Shown: positions 45,037-55,550 of the stretch, piece after piece
Layout of the letters: the number at the start of each line of letters is the position of its first letter
Position numbering within the stretch: position 1 is the first letter of the stretch
Assembly (NCBI GenBank): GCA_020248865.1
Contig: JADCGS010000005.1
Span: 145,002-209,001, forward strand
Length of the DNA: 64,000 nt
Reading direction: 5' to 3'
DNA from: Burkholderiales bacterium
Lineage (GTDB): Bacteria; Pseudomonadota; Gammaproteobacteria; Burkholderiales; Burkholderiaceae_F
Notes under the pieces: model-generated
Seen by the model: only the letters and a program-made list of their open reading frames with translations
Databases searched by the model: none
What the model was told of the DNA's origin: nothing
Program-made: the position numbers and the translations under genes

Positions 45037-47343
45037 ATGTTGGGTGAGGCTGCCGCCGGCTCGACCGGCCCGTCCTGCGCCCCTGCCGTGAGCCTGCCCG
45101 TTCTTCCTCGCTGTCTTGCCTTGCTGCCTGCCGCTGCGGCCGTTGCTCTGGCCTGCGCCGGCGCCGCGGCCGCCGCAGAGCCGGCCGCGGTGCCGGCGCT
45201 GCGCATGGAGCGCGCGCTCGGCGCCAGTCGTGCGCCGGTGCCGGCCGAAGGGCTGTCGTTTGCACGGGCGCGCAGCGTCACCGGCAATGCGCAGGAAGAA
45301 CTGCATCTGGAAGGCGAGGCCGAGGTGCGCACCCGCGGCGCCGTGCTGCGCGGCGACCGCATCCGGTACGACTTTGCCGACGATCTGCTGCGCGTGCGCG
45401 GCAATGCGCGCATCTTTCGCGACGGAGCACTGTTCACCGGCCCGGAGCTGGACTTTCGCATCGAGGCGCAGACCGGCACCATGCCGCAGGCCCGGTTTTC
45501 CTATGCGCCGCTGAACGCGCGCGGGCAGGCGGACCGGCTGCAGTTCCTCGGGCCCGAGCTGACGCGCCTGCTGGGCGCGGAGTACACCACCTGTACCCCG
45601 GAGGACCGCGCCTGGTGGGTGCGGGCCGAGCGGCTCGACATCGACCGGGTCGAGGAAGTGGGCAGCGCGCGCAACGCCCGGCTGTACTTCATGGACGTGC
45701 CCATCTTTGCCTCCCCGCTCTTCGAGTTCCCGCTGGGTGAGCGGCGCCGCAGTGGCGTTTTGACGCCCAGCTTCGGCATCAACTCAAGGCTGGGCTGGGA
45801 GACCACGGTGCCGCTGTACTGGGACATTGCGCCCAACCGCGACGCCACCTTCGAGCCGCGGTTCATGGCGCGGCGCGGCGTGCTGCTGCAGAACCAGTTC
45901 CGTTATCTCGATCCGACCTATCGCGGCCAGCTCCAGTACAACGTGATCGGCGACGATCGCGGCTACGGCGGCACGCGCGACCTGATCTCGGCGCAGCACG
46001 TGTGGGCCGGCCGCAGCGGCCTGGGCGCCGGGCTCAACTTCAACCGCGTGTCGGATGACCGCTACTTCGTCGACTTCGGCCGCAACATCGTCGAGGGTTC
46101 GACCTCCGTGCTGCCGCAGGAGGCCTATGTCAGTTACGCCCAGCCCTACTGGAACACCGCCCTGCGCGTGACCCGCAACCAGACCCTGCAGGATCCGCTG
46201 GCACCGGTGGTCAAGCCCTACGAGCGCGTGCCGCAGTACACGCTGGGTGCCAGCCGGCTCGACTGGCGCGGCTTCGATGTCGCGCTCGGGATGGATGCCA
46301 TCCGCTTCGAGCATCCGCGGCTCGAAGACGGCGCGCGCGTGGTGGTCAATCCGAGCGTGGCGTATCCGCTGCTGGCGCCCGGCTGGTTCGTGGTGCCCCG
46401 GCTGCAGTGGCATGCGACGCGGTACCAGCTCGATCCGGCGTTCCGACCGGGCGCCACGCAGCGCTCGCGCGACCTGCCGATCGCCTCCCTCGACTCGGGG
46501 CTGGTGTTCGAGCGCACCGGCACCTGGGGTGGCCGCGCCGCCACGCAGACGCTGGAGCCGCGCCTGTTCTACTCGCTCATTCCGTATCGCCAGCAGAACG
46601 ACCTGCCGAACTTCGACAGCGCGCTGGCGGACTTCAACTTTGCGCAACTGTTCAACGAGAACGTGTTCGTCGGCAGCGACCGCATCGGCGAGGCCAACCA
46701 GATGACCGCTGCGCTGGTCACCCGGATTCTGGACGGCGCCAGCGGCACCGAGCGGTTGCGGGCGGCCATCGGCCAGCGCTTCTACTTCGGGTCGCAGCGG
46801 GTAGCCCTGCCGGGCGGCAGCGGCCTGCGCGAGGACCGCGCCTCCGACCTGCTGCTCGGGCTGAACGGCCAGCTCGCGCAGGGCTGGGTGCTCGACCTGG
46901 CCGTCCAGCATGCCACCGCGCAGAAGTCCGTCGTGCGCGCCACGGCCGGGGTGCGCTACCAGCCGCGACCGGCCTCGGTGCTGAGCCTGGCCTACCGCTA
47001 CAAGCTCAACGAACTGCAGCAGTACGACATTGCCGGCCAGTGGCCGCTGTCGAACCGCTGGTACGGCCTGATGCGCGCCAACTACTCGCAACGCGACCGC
47101 CGCTGGGTCGAGGTGCTCGGCGGCTTCGAGTACAAGGCCGACTGCTGGGTGCTGCGCTTTACCGCGCAGCGCTTCGCCACTGCCGCGCAGACCGCCACCA
47201 CCCAGGTGTTCTTCGCCATCGAGCTCAACGGTCTGGGCAGCGTCGGCAGCAGTCCGGTCGAGCAGCTGCGGCGTAACATACCCGGCTACCAGCTGGTCAA
47301 TCCGCCCCCGCGCCAGCCGGGGCGTTTCGAAACCTACGAATGA
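45037..47343 (+). CDS. lptD: LPS-assembly outer-membrane protein LptD
   Basis: About 768 residues from ATG 45037. A signal peptide (LPVLPRCLALLPAAAAVALA to AAAAAEP) precedes the periplasmic beta-jellyroll (about 75-260; LEGEAEVRTRGAVLRGDRI, GNARIFRDGALFTGPELDF), followed by the large barrel. Conserved Cys residues are seen in TTCTPEDRAWWVRAERLDID and near the end in YKADCWVLRFTAQRF, consistent with the disulfide that matures LptD. It inserts LPS into the outer leaflet with LptE. The start is uncertain: GTG 45088 gives the neatest signal peptide, and upstream ATGs at 44974 and 44989 fall before or within the likely promoter. First gene of lptD-surA-pdxA-rsmA. Confidence 0.94.
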   Translation: MLGEAAAGSTGPSCAPAVSLPVLPRCLALLPAAAAVALACAGAAAAAEPAAVPALRMERALGASRAPVPAEGLSFARARSVTGNAQEELHLEGEAEVRTRGAVLRGDRIRYDFADDLLRVRGNARIFRDGALFTGPELDFRIEAQTGTMPQARFSYAPLNARGQADRLQFLGPELTRLLGAEYTTCTPEDRAWWVRAERLDIDRVEEVGSARNARLYFMDVPIFASPLFEFPLGERRRSGVLTPSFGINSRLGWETTVPLYWDIAPNRDATFEPRFMARRGVLLQNQFRYLDPTYRGQLQYNVIGDDRGYGGTRDLISAQHVWAGRSGLGAGLNFNRVSDDRYFVDFGRNIVEGSTSVLPQEAYVSYAQPYWNTALRVTRNQTLQDPLAPVVKPYERVPQYTLGASRLDWRGFDVALGMDAIRFEHPRLEDGARVVVNPSVAYPLLAPGWFVVPRLQWHATRYQLDPAFRPGATQRSRDLPIASLDSGLVFERTGTWGGRAATQTLEPRLFYSLIPYRQQNDLPNFDSALADFNFAQLFNENVFVGSDRIGEANQMTAALVTRILDGASGTERLRAAIGQRFYFGSQRVALPGGSGLREDRASDLLLGLNGQLAQGWVLDLAVQHATAQKSVVRATAGVRYQPRPASVLSLAYRYKLNELQQYDIAGQWPLSNRWYGLMRANYSQRDRRWVEVLGGFEYKADCWVLRFTAQRFATAAQTATTQVFFAIELNGLGSVGSSPVEQLRRNIPGYQLVNPPPRQPGRFETYE

Positions 47344-48740
47344 ACCTTCTGCTGCCTGCACGGCGTGCGCTGCGCGCGACTGCCGTGGTCTTCCTTGCGC
47401 TGCCCCTGCTGACGTCTGCGCAGTCGCCCGCCAATCCGGCGGCCGGCGCCAGCCCGTCGACGCCGCGCCTGCGCCCGGCCACGCCGCCCACCACCGCGCC
47501 GGCCAAGGGCGTTCTCGACCGCGTGGTGGCGGTGGTCAACGACGAGGTCATCACGCTCAACGAGCTCAACCTGCGCCTGCGCGTGGCCGAGGGCCAGTTG
47601 CGACGGCAGAACATTCCGCTGCCGCCGGCCGAGGTGCTGCAGCGCCAGGTGCTCGAGCGCATGATCCTGGACCGCGCGCAGATCCAGCTGTCGCGCGAGA
47701 CCGGCGTGCGGGTCGACGACCAGACCGTCAATGCCGCCGTCGCGCGCATTGCCGAGGGCAATGGTCTGTCGCTGGCCCAGTTCCGCGCCCGGCTCGAGTC
47801 CGACGGCATCTCGTTTGCCCGCTTCCGCGAAGACGTGCGCGACGACATCATCACCAACCGGCTGCGCGACCGCGAGGTCGACAACCGCATCCAGGTGGCG
47901 GATGCCGAGGTCGACAATTTCATCGCCGAGCAGGCGGGCGTGGCGGCCGATGCGACCGAGCTGAACATCGCCCAGATTCTGCTGCGGGTGCCCGACAACG
48001 CCGACACGCGCCGCATCGAAGAGGTGCGCCAGCGCGCCGAGGAACTGGCCGCGCAGGCGCGCGGCGGCGCCGACTTCGCGCGGCTGGCCGTCAGTTTTTC
48101 GGCTGCACCCGAGGCCCTGCAGGGCGGCGAGCTGGGGTGGCGCACCGCCGAGCGGCTGCCCACGCTGTTCGTCGATGCAGTCAGGGGCCTGAAGCCGGGC
48201 GACGTTGCGCCGGTGGTGCGCAGTCCCGGCGGTTTCCACGTGCTCAAGCTGGTGGGGCGACGCAGCGCGGTGGAGGGCAAGCTCGCCACCGGGCCGGTGC
48301 AGCAGACGCGGGCGCGGCACATCCTGCTGCGCGTGTCCGACCTGACGCCCGAGCCCGAGGTGCGCCGCCGCCTGGGCGAGCTGCGCGAGCGCGTGACCAA
48401 TGGCGGCCAGGACTTCGGCCAGCTGGCGCGTCTGCACTCGGTGGACCCGAGCAGCACGCGCGGCGGTGAGCTGGGCTGGCTCTACCCGGGCGACGCGGTG
48501 CCGGAGTTCGAGCGCGCGATGGATGCGCTCAAGCCGGGCGATGTGAGCCCGCCGGTCCAGTCGCCCTTCGGCTGGCACCTGATCCAGGTGCTGGAGCGCC
48601 GCACCGAGGAGTCGCCGGTCGAGCGCAACCGCCAGGTCGCGCGCGCGGCGCTGCGCGACCGCAAGAGCGATGAGGCCTATCAGGAGTGGCTGCGCCAGCT
48701 CCGCGACCGCACCTACGTGGAGCTGCGGCTGGAGGAGTAG
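47340..48740 (+). CDS. surA: Periplasmic chaperone / peptidyl-prolyl isomerase SurA
   Basis: 466 residues. A signal peptide (ATAVVFLALPLLTSAQS) and a Pro/Thr-rich linker lead to the SurA N-domain (about 55-200; LDRVVAVVNDEVITLNELNL, ISFARFREDVRDDIITNRLR). Two parvulin domains follow (about 205-305 and 315-410), each with GGELGW motifs (LQGGELGWRTAERLP and RGGELGWLYPGDAVP) and the second with RARHILLRVSD. SurA escorts barrel proteins, LptD among them, through the periplasm. It overlaps the lptD stop by four bases (ATGA). Confidence 0.96.
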   Translation: MNLLLPARRALRATAVVFLALPLLTSAQSPANPAAGASPSTPRLRPATPPTTAPAKGVLDRVVAVVNDEVITLNELNLRLRVAEGQLRRQNIPLPPAEVLQRQVLERMILDRAQIQLSRETGVRVDDQTVNAAVARIAEGNGLSLAQFRARLESDGISFARFREDVRDDIITNRLRDREVDNRIQVADAEVDNFIAEQAGVAADATELNIAQILLRVPDNADTRRIEEVRQRAEELAAQARGGADFARLAVSFSAAPEALQGGELGWRTAERLPTLFVDAVRGLKPGDVAPVVRSPGGFHVLKLVGRRSAVEGKLATGPVQQTRARHILLRVSDLTPEPEVRRRLGELRERVTNGGQDFGQLARLHSVDPSSTRGGELGWLYPGDAVPEFERAMDALKPGDVSPPVQSPFGWHLIQVLERRTEESPVERNRQVARAALRDRKSDEAYQEWLRQLRDRTYVELRLEE

Positions 48741-48743
48741 GCG

Positions 48744-49673
48744 TTGATCGCCCTGACCACCGGCGAGCCGGCCGGGATCGGACCCGAGATCGCGCTGCGT
48801 GCCGCCGCACAGGCCGATCGTCCGGTCACGCTGGTGGGCGACGCGGCGCTGCTGGAAACCACGGCGTTTGCCATCGGGCTCGGCTGGCCGCTGCCGGCGG
48901 TGCAGGTGGAGCATGTGCCGCTGGCCAGCCCCTGCCTGTCGGGCCGGCTCGACCCGCGCAACGCCGCCTACGTGATCGGCACGCTCGACCGGGCCGTCGA
49001 CGGGGCGCTGGCCGGCCGCTACCGCGCCGTGGTCACCGCGCCGGTGCAAAAGAGCGCGATCAACGACGGCGCGGCGACCGCGCACCCCTTCATCGGCCAC
49101 ACCGAGTACCTGGCCCAGCGCGCCGGCGTGCCGCACGTGGTCATGCTGCTGGTGGGCGGCGGGCTGCGCGTGGCCTTGGCCACCACGCACCTGCCGCTGG
49201 CGCAGGTGCCGGCCGCCATCACGCGCGAGTCGCTGGCGGCCACGCTCGACGTGCTGCACGCCGGTCTGCGCACGCGGTTCGCATTGCCGGCGCCGCGCAT
49301 CGGCGTGGCGGGGCTCAACCCGCACGCCGGCGAGAGCGGGCAGCTCGGGCGCGAGGAGATCGACGTCATCGCGCCGGCGGTGGCTGCCGCGCGGTCGCGC
49401 GGCATCGACGCCAGCGGGCCGTTGCCGGCCGACACCCTGTTCGTGCCGGCGACGCTGGCACGCTTCGATGCGGTGCTGGCGATGTTCCACGACCAGGGCC
49501 TGCCGGTGCTCAAGCACGCGAGCTTCGGCCACGGCGTCAACGTCACGCTCGGCCTGCCGTTCGTGCGCACCTCGGTCGACCACGGCACCGCGCTGGATCT
49601 CGCCGGCACCGGCCGCGCCGATGCCGGCAGCATGATCGCGGCGTTGCGGCTGGCGGCGGAGCTGACGGCCTAG
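48744..49673 (+). CDS. pdxA: 4-hydroxythreonine-4-phosphate dehydrogenase
   Basis: 309 residues. Seen: [69 protein letters not shown] (metal-binding His) and [20 protein letters not shown]. This is the full motif set of PdxA, which oxidises 4-phosphohydroxythreonine in vitamin B6 synthesis. The start is TTG 48744, with GGAGGAG seven bases upstream and overlapping the end of surA; no ATG fits. It follows surA by 3 bp. Confidence 0.96.
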   Translation: MIALTTGEPAGIGPEIALRAAAQADRPVTLVGDAALLETTAFAIGLGWPLPAVQVEHVPLASPCLSGRLDPRNAAYVIGTLDRAVDGALAGRYRAVVTAPVQKSAINDGAATAHPFIGHTEYLAQRAGVPHVVMLLVGGGLRVALATTHLPLAQVPAAITRESLAATLDVLHAGLRTRFALPAPRIGVAGLNPHAGESGQLGREEIDVIAPAVAAARSRGIDASGPLPADTLFVPATLARFDAVLAMFHDQGLPVLKHASFGHGVNVTLGLPFVRTSVDHGTALDLAGTGRADAGSMIAALRLAAELTA

Positions 49674-49700
49674 TATCGGGGACTTCGGCGCGCGATAGGC

Positions 49701-49751
49701 CGGCACCCCGACCAGTCCGGCACCCCGACCCGCCCGGCGCCCCGACTGCCG
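49701..49751. repeat. 17-bp tandem repeat between pdxA and rsmA
   Basis: Three imperfect copies of CGGCACCCCGACCNGYC start at 49701, 49718 and 49735. They occupy half of the 103-bp spacer and end 25 bp before the rsmA start. The unit is not divisible by three, so it is non-coding. Confidence 0.8.
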
Positions 49752-49776
49752 ACCGCCCCCCGAGTTGCCCCTTCCA

Positions 49777-50589
49777 ATGCACGGCCATCGCGCCCGCAAG
49801 CGCTTCTCGCAGAACTTCCTGCACGATGCGCACTACATTGGCCGCATCGTGGCGGCGGTGGCGCCGCAGCCGGGCGACCGCATCGTCGAGATCGGCCCCG
49901 GGCTGGGCGCCCTGACCGCGCCGCTGGCCGCGGCCGCCGGCCAGGTCAGTTGCGTGGAGATCGACCGCGACCTGGCTGCGCGGCTGCGCCAGCGCTACCC
50001 GCCGGACCAGTTGCTGCTGGTGGAGGGCGATGCGCTCGAGTTCGACTGGGCCGCCTTTGCCGCAGCCGACCCGCGCCCGCTGAAAGTGGTGGGCAACCTG
50101 CCGTACCACATTTCGTCGCCGCTGCTGTTCGTCCTGCTGCCGATCGCGCACCGGGTGCAGTCGCAGCACTTCATGCTGCAGAAGGAAGTGGTCGACCGCA
50201 TGGTCGCCGCACCCGGTGGCAAGGACTACGGCCGGTTGTCGGTCATGCTGCAGCGGCGCTACGAGGTGACGCGGTTGTTTGTCGTGCCGGCCGGGGCGTT
50301 TACGCCGCCGCCGCAGGTGCAGTCGGCCGTGGTGCGGCTGGTGCCGCGGCCGCTGCAGGAGCTGGCCGTCGTGGACGAGGCGGCGTTCGCGCGTGTCGTG
50401 ACCGCTGCTTTCACCCAGCGCCGCAAGACGCTGCGCAACGCGCTGGGCGGGGTGCTGGCCGAGGCGGACATCGCTGCGGCCGGTGTCGACCCGGGCGTGC
50501 GGGCCGAGCAGTTGCCGGTCGCCGCCTTCGCCGCGCTGGCGCAGCGGCTGCCCGTGGCGGCAGCGCCGGCTACTTCCGCGTCCAGTTGA
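49777..50589 (+). CDS. rsmA: 16S rRNA (adenine1518-N6/adenine1519-N6)-dimethyltransferase
   Basis: 270 residues. Seen: ARKRFSQNFLHDAHYIGRIV, SAM-binding IVEIGPGLGALTAPLA, VEIDRDLAARLRQRYPPDQL, the catalytic motif VVGNLPYHISSPLLF (NLPY) and FMLQKEVVDRMVAAPGGKDY. RsmA (KsgA) dimethylates two adjacent adenines in helix 45 of 16S rRNA, a late 30S maturation step whose loss gives kasugamycin resistance. ATG 49777 was preferred over an in-frame TTG four codons upstream. Its last 20 bp overlap the 3' end of the small gene on the opposite strand. Confidence 0.96.
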   Translation: MHGHRARKRFSQNFLHDAHYIGRIVAAVAPQPGDRIVEIGPGLGALTAPLAAAAGQVSCVEIDRDLAARLRQRYPPDQLLLVEGDALEFDWAAFAAADPRPLKVVGNLPYHISSPLLFVLLPIAHRVQSQHFMLQKEVVDRMVAAPGGKDYGRLSVMLQRRYEVTRLFVVPAGAFTPPPQVQSAVVRLVPRPLQELAVVDEAAFARVVTAAFTQRRKTLRNALGGVLAEADIAAAGVDPGVRAEQLPVAAFAALAQRLPVAAAPATSASS

Positions 50590-50941
50590 TCCAGGGCAGG
50601 TCGTCGCGCGCGCGCGCCTCGAAGCCCGCGGGTGTCACGTTGCGCAACTGCAGCGCCATGTCGGGCCGCGGCGCGAACTCGCCGGGCCCGCTTTGCACCG
50701 CGATGTCGGTCTGGCGCAACTGGTCACCCGCCACGCTCCAGCGAAAGCGCAGTGCGACGATCAGGCGTCCGTCGCCTGCGCGCGAACGGGTCTCGCCGCT
50801 GCCGTCGGCGCGCAGCTCGAGCTGGTGCAGCGTGTCGCCGTCGGCGCGCTCGTACTGGCCTGCCGCCGGCGCCTGCGCCCAGGCCGCGCAGGCCAGGGTG
50901 GCGCCCAGCACCGCCAGCGCCCAGCGCGCCGGTGGCCTCAC
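50570..50941 (-). CDS. Small exported protein of unknown function
   Basis: 123 residues starting at GTG 50941, which overlaps the stop of the upstream prolyl oligopeptidase by four bases (GTGA). A signal peptide (PPARWALAVLGATLACAAWA, cleavage near AQAPAAG) precedes a mature part of about 100 residues with beta-strand character: YERADGDTLHQLELRADGSG, GRLIVALRFRWSVAGDQLRQ, DMALQLRNVTPAGFEARARD. No family was recognised; a small lipocalin- or META-like barrel is conceivable. The end at 50570 overlaps the rsmA 3' end convergently. Coupling to the peptidase is the only functional hint. Confidence 0.72.
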   Translation of the reverse strand: MRPPARWALAVLGATLACAAWAQAPAAGQYERADGDTLHQLELRADGSGETRSRAGDGRLIVALRFRWSVAGDQLRQTDIAVQSGPGEFAPRPDMALQLRNVTPAGFEARARDDLPWINWTRK

Positions 50942-53115
50942 CTGCTCATACCGAATTGCCACAGCAGGAAGGCCAGCACATCGGCCCGCTCGGCCTGCCC
51001 CTGCGCCTTGGTGTCGCCGACGCCGTGGCCGGCCTGCCAGTCCAGGCGCAGCAGCACCGGACGCGAATCGGGCACCGCGGCGGCCACCGCCTGCAAGCGC
51101 GCGGCGGTCTTGGTGCTCTGCCACACCTCGACCCGCGGATCGTTGACGCCGTGGGTGAGAAGAACCGCCGGATAGCGCACGCCGTCCTTGATCTGGTGGT
51201 AGGTGCTCATGGCCAGCAGCGCGCGGAAGCCGGGCTCCGTCTTGTGGGTGCCGAACTCCGGGATGTTGGCCGGGCCGGTCGATTCGAATTCCGCGCGCAC
51301 CATGTCAAGCGCACCCACCGCGGGGATCGCCGCGGCGAACAGGTCGGGCCGCTCGGTCATTGCACGGCCGATCAGGATGCCCCCCGCGCTGCCGCCCCAG
51401 ATGCCCAGGCGCGCCGGCCGTGTGTACTTCTGCGCGACCAGATACTCGGCGGTGGCGATGAAGTCCTTCCAGGTGTTGGGCTTGGTCTGCTGGAAGCCGC
51501 CCTTGTACCACTCCTGCCCGAAGGCGCCCGAGCCGCGCGGATTGGCCACCGCGAAGACGCCGCCGCGTTCCAGCCAGGCCAGCCGCCACGCCGAAAACCA
51601 AGGCTCCTCGGTGATGCCGTAGCTGGCGTAGCCCCACAGCAGCGTCGGGTTGCTTCCGTCGAGCTTCAGCCCCTTCTTGTGGACGATCGACAGCGGCACC
51701 CGCGCGCCATCGTGGCTCGCCACCAGCACCTCGGTGCTGACGTACCCGTCCAGCGCGTCGAACTTGCCGGCCGGCTGCAGGCGCGTGTTGGTCACCCGCG
51801 CGCCCTCGGCCAGGTAGATCTGCGCGCCACGGGTCCAGCTTTGCAGCGTCAGCAGCGCACCCGGCAGGCGGAAGTCCACGCCGCCGAACGTCGCGCTGCC
51901 CTCCACCGGCAGCTTGAGCGTCTGCACCGGCGCGGCGGCGGGCAGGGGCAGGCGCAGCACGCGCGTGACCGCGCCGTCGCGGCGCGTGACGTACAGCGCG
52001 TCGGCTGCGCGCGCCATGCCGGTGAGCACACCACTGCCCTGCGCGATCAGCTCGCGCGCGCCCTGCACGCCACGCTCGACGCTGCCTTCCAGCAGCCGGA
52101 AGCGGGCGGCGTCCTTGTGCGTGAGCGCGAACAGCCGCTCGCCCGCGAACTCAGCCGCAGTCACCGCGTCGGCCTGCGACAGCAGGCGGCGCCACTGTGC
52201 CTTGCCGGCCACTGCATCGGCCAGCGGCGCGATGTACAGCGACAGCTCGCGGTCGGTGCCGTGGTAGACGTAGCCTGCGGCCCAGCGGGTGCCGTAGATC
52301 GGCGTCACGTAGGGCGAGTCCTGCGCCGGGTTGATGCCGAGCGCCGGGTCGGTCGAGTCCATGGCTACCGGCGCGCCATCGGCCTCGCCGTCGAGCCGCA
52401 GGAACACGCTGCGCACGTTCTGAAAGCGCTCGACCGGCGCCATGCCCGGCTTCATCTCCTGCAGCCGCATGAAGAACAGGCCGCTGTCGTCCTCCAGCCA
52501 GGCCACGCCGCCGTACTGCGCGCGCGTGACCGGCCCGAGCACGCGCTTGCCGGTGGTCACGTCCATCACGAACAGGCTGGCGTCCTCGGAGCCGCCGGCC
52601 GACAGCCCGTAGGCGACATAGCGGCCGGTGAAGGAGGGCACGAACCAGTTGATGGCGTGCGGCGTGCCGGTCAGGTTGTACAACTGCTCGGGGTCCACCA
52701 GCAGCCGCTCCTTGCCCTGCAGCCCGCGCCGCACGTACAGCTTGAACTGGTCGTCGGTCGCGCCGCGCCGCTCGTAGAAGTAGAGCTCGCCGGGGCGCCG
52801 CTCTACCGAGGCGACGCGCGCGGCCACCGCGTCGTCGTACATCTGCAGGCGCTTGAGCAGCTCGGCGCGACCCGGGATGGCGTCGAGCCGCGCCCGGGCG
52901 AACTCGCCCTGGGCCTTCATCCAGGCCTGCACCTGCGGGTTCTTCACCTCCTCCAGGGCGCGATACGGATCGGCCACCGTGGTGCCGAAGTACGTGTCGG
53001 TCGTGTTGCCGGCCGCAAACGGCGGCGGCGGCGCGCTGCCGTGCGCTGGCGCAGCAGCGCTGCAGCACAGCGCGATGAGGGCCGCGCCGCCGGCGTGCCA
53101 TGAGCGGATTTGCAT
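50938..53115 (-). CDS. Exported prolyl oligopeptidase-family serine peptidase (S9A)
   Basis: 725 residues. A signal peptide with AGGAALIALCCSAAAPAHG comes first. The N-terminal segment TYFGTTVADPYRALEEVKNP then QVQAWMKAQ is the typical S9A opening. A beta-propeller (about 80-440) precedes the hydrolase domain (about 445-725). In that domain are the Ser in LGIWGGSAGGILIGRAM (about 575), the Asp in LLTHGVNDPRVEVWQS (about 656) and the His in WQAGHGVGDTKAQ (about 695). Prolyl oligopeptidases cleave short peptides after proline; here the enzyme is periplasmic or secreted. GGAGAAG precedes ATG 53115. It lies 26 bp after gloA and overlaps the small exported protein gene. Confidence 0.93.
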   Translation of the reverse strand: MQIRSWHAGGAALIALCCSAAAPAHGSAPPPPFAAGNTTDTYFGTTVADPYRALEEVKNPQVQAWMKAQGEFARARLDAIPGRAELLKRLQMYDDAVAARVASVERRPGELYFYERRGATDDQFKLYVRRGLQGKERLLVDPEQLYNLTGTPHAINWFVPSFTGRYVAYGLSAGGSEDASLFVMDVTTGKRVLGPVTRAQYGGVAWLEDDSGLFFMRLQEMKPGMAPVERFQNVRSVFLRLDGEADGAPVAMDSTDPALGINPAQDSPYVTPIYGTRWAAGYVYHGTDRELSLYIAPLADAVAGKAQWRRLLSQADAVTAAEFAGERLFALTHKDAARFRLLEGSVERGVQGARELIAQGSGVLTGMARAADALYVTRRDGAVTRVLRLPLPAAAPVQTLKLPVEGSATFGGVDFRLPGALLTLQSWTRGAQIYLAEGARVTNTRLQPAGKFDALDGYVSTEVLVASHDGARVPLSIVHKKGLKLDGSNPTLLWGYASYGITEEPWFSAWRLAWLERGGVFAVANPRGSGAFGQEWYKGGFQQTKPNTWKDFIATAEYLVAQKYTRPARLGIWGGSAGGILIGRAMTERPDLFAAAIPAVGALDMVRAEFESTGPANIPEFGTHKTEPGFRALLAMSTYHQIKDGVRYPAVLLTHGVNDPRVEVWQSTKTAARLQAVAAAVPDSRPVLLRLDWQAGHGVGDTKAQGQAERADVLAFLLWQFGMSR

Positions 53116-53141
53116 GACGTCTTCTCCTTGCGCCCGGCGCC

Positions 53142-53531
53142 TCAGTGCTGCGCGGTCTGGATCAGTTCGATCTTGTAGCCGTCCGGGTCCTGCACGAAGG
53201 CGATCACCGTGCTGCCGCCCTTGACCGGGCCGGCCTCGCGCGTGACCGTGCCGCCGGCGGCCCTGATGCGCTCGCAGGTGGCGTAGGCATCGTCGACGGC
53301 GATCGCGATGTGCCCGAAGGCGCCGCCCATCTCGTACCGGGCAACGCCGTGGTTGTAGGTCAGCTCGAGCACCGCGCCCTGCGACTCGGGGCCGTAGCCG
53401 ACGAAAGCGAGCGAGTACTTCTGTTCGGGCCGCTCGGTGGTACGCAGCAACTGCATGCCCATGACGCGGGTGTAGAAGTCGATCGACCGCTGCAGGTCGC
53501 CGACCCGCAGCATCGTGTGCAGGATGCGCAT
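53142..53531 (-). CDS. gloA: Lactoylglutathione lyase (glyoxalase I)
   Basis: 129 residues, the compact bacterial nickel-type glyoxalase I. Metal ligands appear in [20 protein letters not shown] (His5), [12 protein letters not shown] (Glu), [10 protein letters not shown] (His) and [11 protein letters not shown] (Glu). It converts the methylglyoxal-glutathione adduct to S-lactoylglutathione in the cytoplasm. ATG 53531 gives the canonical N-terminus. It is followed by the peptidase gene at 26 bp and preceded by a 207-bp gap. Confidence 0.96.
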   Translation of the reverse strand: MRILHTMLRVGDLQRSIDFYTRVMGMQLLRTTERPEQKYSLAFVGYGPESQGAVLELTYNHGVARYEMGGAFGHIAIAVDDAYATCERIRAAGGTVTREAGPVKGGSTVIAFVQDPDGYKIELIQTAQH

Positions 53532-53647
53532 GTTGGTTGGGAGGAAAGGACCGGAACGGAAGTTTAGGCCCGCGCGGGCCGACGGCGGGGCGCTGCGACG
53601 AGGCGCTGCGACGAGGCGGGAACTGGTGTGACGGGACGCTGCCCGGA

Positions 53648-53672
53648 ACGACGGACGACGGACGACGGACGG
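53648..53672. repeat. 7-bp tandem repeat upstream of gloA
   Basis: ACGACGG is repeated three times and followed by ACGG at 53648-53672, about 117 bp upstream of gloA. It is short and may be chance, but it matches the tendency of gaps in this window to carry tandem repeats. Confidence 0.6.
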
Positions 53673-53738
53673 CGCCGGGGGTGCGGCACGTTGCCCGCGT
53701 CGGCCGCGGCCAACGCTGCGCTGCTCGCTGCTCGGCGT

Positions 53739-54557
<819 letters not shown>

Positions 54558-54565
54558 GCGTGCCT

Positions 54566-55402
54566 TCAGCCGTGTCGCCGGGGTTGCCGGTCTTGCTCCG
54601 CCGAGCAGATCGCGCCGTTGCGCGCCGCCAACTTTGGCTCGTAGGGGCCGGCGTAGCGATGCGGCGCCAGCGCCCGCATCTCGGTCTCGATCCACGATTC
54701 TACGTCGGCCATCACCGCCTCGGCGCTGCGGCCGGCGACCGGAATGGGGCGTCCGATCGACACCGTGATCCGGCCCGGCCGCTGGATCAGCACGCCGCGC
54801 GGCCAGCACTCGCCCGAGTTGACCGCGATCGGCACCACCGGCGTACCGGTCTCCACGGCCAGCCGCGCGCCGCCGGTCTTGTAGCGCGTGAGCGATCCGG
54901 GCGCGGTGCGGGTGCCCTCGGGAAAGACGACGATCCACCAGCCGTCCTTCAGGTGCTCGGCACCCTGGCGGACCACCTGGTGAAACGCATCCTGGCCACG
55001 GCTGCGGTCGATGTTGATCATGCCCAGCGTGGCCATGCCCCAGCCGAAAAACGGAATCAGGTGCAGCTCGCGCTTGTAGACGAAGGACAGGCGCCGCGGC
55101 ATGAAGCTGGGCAGCCAGAAGGTCTCCCAGGTCGACTGGTGCTTGGGCAGGAGAATGGCCGGGCCCGCGGGCAGGTTCTCCCAGCCCTTGACCTGCCAGG
55201 TGACGCCGCACAGCGCACGGGCGGCGCGCATGGCAAAGCGCGTCCACATGGCGGCCACCTGATAGCGGCGCGGCTGCGGCGTGACCCAGTAGGCCAGAAC
55301 CACCGCGCACCAAGGGATCACCACCGCGGTCAGCAGCAGCACCAGCAGCACGGCGCGCAGGCGGAACAGCAGACCGCCGTGGTCCAGAGGGGCAGAGGTC
55401 AT
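54566..55402 (-). CDS. plsC: 1-acyl-sn-glycerol-3-phosphate acyltransferase
   Basis: 278 residues. An N-terminal membrane segment (about 12-38, LRAVLLVLLLTAVVIPWCAV) is followed by the acyltransferase motifs. These are KHQSTWETFWLP (the HX4E form of motif I, where HX4D is more usual), the IPFFGWGMATLGMINIDRS block, FPEGTRTAPG (motif III) and VVPIAVNSGECW (motif IV). The enzyme forms phosphatidic acid at the inner membrane. ATG 55402 was chosen over an upstream TTG at 55429. The 148-bp gap to glyS holds no gene; in many relatives gmhB occupies this place. Confidence 0.92.
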   Translation of the reverse strand: MTSAPLDHGGLLFRLRAVLLVLLLTAVVIPWCAVVLAYWVTPQPRRYQVAAMWTRFAMRAARALCGVTWQVKGWENLPAGPAILLPKHQSTWETFWLPSFMPRRLSFVYKRELHLIPFFGWGMATLGMINIDRSRGQDAFHQVVRQGAEHLKDGWWIVVFPEGTRTAPGSLTRYKTGGARLAVETGTPVVPIAVNSGECWPRGVLIQRPGRITVSIGRPIPVAGRSAEAVMADVESWIETEMRALAPHRYAGPYEPKLAARNGAICSAEQDRQPRRHG

Positions 55403-55550
55403 CCGGGTGGGGTCAGGGGTTCGCTCCAAGCGCTCCGGCGTCCCGGTCCGTGCGCACGGCGCGGCGGTGCCGGCCGCGGCCCGTGCCGGCGGTGACCACT
55501 GCGGCGTCTTGTGCAGTTGCAGCGGCCATGACGGCGGCTCTGTCGCCCGG

